Part shown: positions 6,637-8,222 of the stretch, in pieces
Numbering within the stretch: position 1 is the first letter of the stretch
Layout of the letters: each line of letters starts with the position of its first letter
Origin: Paraclostridium ghonii
Lineage (GTDB): Bacteria; Bacillota; Clostridia; Peptostreptococcales; Peptostreptococcaceae
DNA: 8,222 bases
NCBI RefSeq assembly: GCF_023653455.1
Contig: NZ_JAKEDR010000162.1
Span: 1 to 8,222 of the forward strand
Reading direction: 5' to 3'
Notes under the pieces: generated by a model
Database searches by the model: none
What the model was told of the DNA's origin: nothing
The model's input: the letters and a program-made list of their open reading frames with translations, nothing else
Made by a program: the position numbers and the translations under genes

Positions 6637-7287
6637 ATGAAAAGATTTAAAGAGAACAATAAAATTGAGTTAGAAAATCAATCTGACATAAATTTATATG
6701 AAGAAAATAAAAACTCTGAATGTGAACAAGGGGATATTGATGAAAGTTTGTATAAAAGATTTGAAGATGAGGAAGAAAGAGATGATTATATAAACCCTTC
6801 TATGAAAAAATTTAGAAAAGTTATAGGAGGATTATTTTTAGTAATGTTTATATTTTCTATTATGTTTTCTTATACACCAAAGGAGGCATTTAGTAGAGAT
6901 AATTTAACTTCAGGAGCTATTGAAAATGTAGTTGAAGGTGATTTATTAAGTAAAAAAGCTCTAAAACTTGATCCTAAGAATGCAACGTTAGAAATTTCAG
7001 GAGGGGTTGGAAACTTAGAAATATCAATATGGAATTTTTCGCAAGTAGAAGATAATGACTATGTTCAAGTGTGTATTGATGGAGTAGCACAAGGAGCTCC
7101 TTTTTCAATTAGACATAAGCCAGTTAAAGTAAGTGTTCCAGATAAAGGAGTTATACAAGTTCAAGGTGTAAGAGATGGAAGTAATAATGGTATAACATAT
7201 GCAGTTTTCTTTAATAAGACAGGAGAGACATATTTAAATACAGTACCGTTAAATGCTATGAATACATATACAATTATAAGTAAATAA
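6637..7287 (+). CDS. Single-pass membrane protein with acidic cytosolic tail and external beta-rich domain, AAA+ operon
   Basis: The product is 216 residues. GGAGG (6627-6631) lies 5 nt before ATG, and the gene starts 11 bp after the preceding stop. Residues 1-55 are strongly acidic and hydrophilic (FEDEEERDD at 42-50). KKFRK (57-61) then leads into one hydrophobic helix at about 62-79. The remaining ~137 residues look extracellular and beta-rich. From about 110 to 213 there are alternating short strands with Gly turns (ISGGVGNLEISIWNF; VKVSVPDKGVIQVQGV), suggesting a beta-sandwich. A type II topology (inside N-terminus) fits the basic residues before the helix. There is no lipobox, sortase motif or catalytic triad. 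The acidic tail is a reasonable docking site for the AAA+ protein, but this is inference. The family is not recognised. Confidence 0.85.
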   Translation: MKRFKENNKIELENQSDINLYEENKNSECEQGDIDESLYKRFEDEEERDDYINPSMKKFRKVIGGLFLVMFIFSIMFSYTPKEAFSRDNLTSGAIENVVEGDLLSKKALKLDPKNATLEISGGVGNLEISIWNFSQVEDNDYVQVCIDGVAQGAPFSIRHKPVKVSVPDKGVIQVQGVRDGSNNGITYAVFFNKTGETYLNTVPLNAMNTYTIISK

Positions 7288-7342
7288 AATAATTTAATTT
7301 AAACATGCAGAAAAGGTAATATATTTAATAAATAGTTAAGAG

Positions 7343-7394
7343 AAGATAATATCTAAAACAAAAAATACTGAATATGATTTCAGTGAATTATCTT
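7343..7394 (+). repeat. Nested inverted repeats after the operon
   Basis: AAGATAAT (7343-7350) pairs with ATTATCTT (7387-7394), and ACTGAA (7367-7372) pairs with TTCAGT (7379-7384) inside it. The transcript could fold into a two-tier hairpin just before the main terminator. It may be a 3'-end stabilising structure or a chance result of AT-richness. Confidence 0.3.
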
Positions 7395-7398
7395 TACC

Positions 7399-7452
7399 AT
7401 TATAAATAAAAAATATATTGGCTAAATAGCCAATATATTTTTTATTTATAAT
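7399..7452. terminator. Strong bidirectional terminator, 25-bp perfect stem
   Basis: The two arms, 7399-7423 and 7428-7452, are perfectly complementary over 25 bp around a 4-nt AAAT loop. The inner stem is TATTGGCT/AGCCAATA, flanked by an A-run on the left and a T-run on the right, so it can act as a rho-independent terminator in both directions. It ends the operon after 7287 and insulates it from the regulator gene at 7525. Confidence 0.9.
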
Positions 7453-7481
7453 TATTCTTATTATATCGATTTTTAATCATA

Positions 7482-7509
7482 TCCTATTCTAGGTTAATAA
7501 AAAATAGGA
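7482..7509 (+). promoter_or_regulatory. 7-bp inverted repeat in the leader of the response regulator gene
   Basis: TCCTATT (7482-7488) and AATAGGA (7503-7509) form an inverted repeat with a 14-nt spacer, ending right before the AGGGGG ribosome binding site at 7511-7516. It could be an operator or a small hairpin limiting ribosome access. It does not match the usual BceR-type box, and no clear -35/-10 pair is visible beside it. Confidence 0.2.
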
Positions 7510-7524
7510 AAGGGGGAATTTTGA

Positions 7525-8222
7525 ATGGAAAAAATTATTTTAATAGAAGATGACGAAAAAATAAGGGTTGAGCTAAAAAATTTCTTAGTTAATTATAACT
7601 ACGAAGTAGTAATAATGGAGGAATTTGAAAACATAGTAGAAAATACACTAAATGAAAAGCCTCATTTAATGTTACTAGATATAAACCTACCAATATGTGA
7701 TGGATATTATATATGTAGAGAAATAAGAAAAAAATCGGATGTACCAATAATAGTAGTAACAAGCAGAGATACAGAAATGGACGAACTTATGAGTATGAAT
7801 TTAGGAGCTGATGATTTTATAACAAAGCCATATAACACACAAATACTTTTAGCTCATATAAATTCAATATTAAGAAGAACTTATAAAAATACACCTGTAG
7901 AAATACTTACATATAAAAAATTAGAATTAGATTTGAGTAAAAATAGTATTTGTTTTGATGATAAAGAATTAGAACTTACAAAGAATGAATTTAGAATATT
8001 AAATTGTTTAATTAAAAATAAAGGCAAAATAGTATCAAGAGGAGATTTGATGGATTATTTATGGGATTTAGATTTATTTATAGATGATAATACCCTAACC
8101 GTAAATATAAATAGACTTATCCCCACCCTCTCTATAGTAGGTTTTACTAACTATATACATCCACCCCCCTTCCTCTCCTCTTTCCCTTTCTCTTCTCCCC
8201 CTCTTCCTCTTCCTCCTCCTCC
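7525..8222 (+). CDS. OmpR-family response regulator, BceR-like, 3'-truncated with corrupted end
   Basis: AGGGGG (7511-7516) lies 8 nt before ATG 7525. The receiver domain (residues ~1-117) has the acidic pair D9-D10, phosphoacceptor D52 in LLDINLP, T79 in VVTS and K101 in ITKPYN. The linker leads to an OmpR/PhoB winged-helix domain (~128 on) with LTKNEFRILNCLIKNKGKIV and the TLTVNINRL of the recognition helix. The MDELMSMNLGADDFITKPY stretch resembles BceR/GraR-type regulators, which usually control ABC transporters for cell-envelope peptide antibiotics with a neighbouring histidine kinase. Those partners would lie beyond the window. The frame stays open to the end, but from residue 199 (8119) the sequence departs from the family: RKK is expected after NINRL, whereas IPT is read. 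LSIVGFTNYIH still fits the family, and then only Pro/Ser/Leu/Phe remain. Function of the intact gene is confident at family level; the true target is unknown. Confidence 0.9.
   Translation, partial: MEKIILIEDDEKIRVELKNFLVNYNYEVVIMEEFENIVENTLNEKPHLMLLDINLPICDGYYICREIRKKSDVPIIVVTSRDTEMDELMSMNLGADDFITKPYNTQILLAHINSILRRTYKNTPVEILTYKKLELDLSKNSICFDDKELELTKNEFRILNCLIKNKGKIVSRGDLMDYLWDLDLFIDDNTLTVNINRLIPTLSIVGFTNYIHPPPFLSSFPFSSPPLPLPPP
8119..8222. other. Degraded contig-end sequence, pyrimidine-only tail
   Basis: From 8119 the base composition changes abruptly: ATCCCCACC appears where the winged-helix family would have AGAAAAAAA-type Arg-Lys codons. A short, plausible stretch follows, and then from 8164 to 8222 all 59 bases are C or T. 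This fits progressive loss of purine calls at a low-quality read end rather than a biological junction. Confidence 0.75.

Noticed and set aside
8119..8222. A real Pro/Ser-rich C-terminal extension of the response regulator
   Set aside because: A 59-base run of only C and T in a strongly AT-rich genome, replacing a conserved DNA-binding domain end, is far better explained as sequencing or assembly error.
1..8222. CRISPR array
   Set aside because: No regularly spaced direct repeats of 23-40 bases were found on either strand.

Overview
The window is very AT-rich, with A/T-ending codons throughout, strong G-rich ribosome binding sites and short operon spacing. This points to a low-GC Firmicute. 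The OmpR-type regulator at the right end is of the Bce kind common in Clostridia, and a Peptostreptococcaceae-like clostridium (Clostridioides, Paeniclostridium or Paraclostridium relatives) is my best guess. The species cannot be fixed from the sequence.

Left part (1-2195): this looks like the distal end of an integrated element. At 23-296 there is a 274-bp cassette with perfect 14-bp terminal inverted repeats, resembling a MITE or a collapsed insertion sequence. About 316 bp without a recognisable gene follow. Then comes a gene (628-2109) for a two-part protein of unknown function: an N-terminal OB-fold-like module and two diverged copies of a ~120-residue unit. Just after it, at 2185-2195, is CGTCTCCACCA, the 3' end of Firmicute tmRNA (ssrA), without the tmRNA body. 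A strong terminator follows at 2207-2240. The simplest reading is an att site: an element integrated into the 3' end of ssrA, with intact ssrA at its other end outside the window to the left, and the original ssrA terminator left here.

Middle part (2365-7287): an apparent three-gene operon. The first gene (2440-6120) encodes a 1226-residue AAA+ protein with four ATPase modules: one ClpB-like module with broken Walker motifs and three intact CbxX/CfqX (SpoVK/EccA-like) modules. It is followed 16 bp later by a four-helix membrane protein (6137-6625) and 11 bp after that by a single-pass protein with an acidic cytosolic tail and an external beta-rich domain (6637-7287). The spacing suggests a membrane-linked AAA+ remodelling machine. 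I do not recognise this combination as a characterised system, and it is the best candidate for something undescribed here. A 25-bp perfect hairpin (7399-7452) closes the operon.

Right end (7525-8222): an OmpR/BceR-type response regulator starts and runs off the end. Its sequence is normal to about 8118. It then degrades, ending in 59 consecutive pyrimidines (8164-8222), which I read as a base-call or assembly artefact at a contig end.
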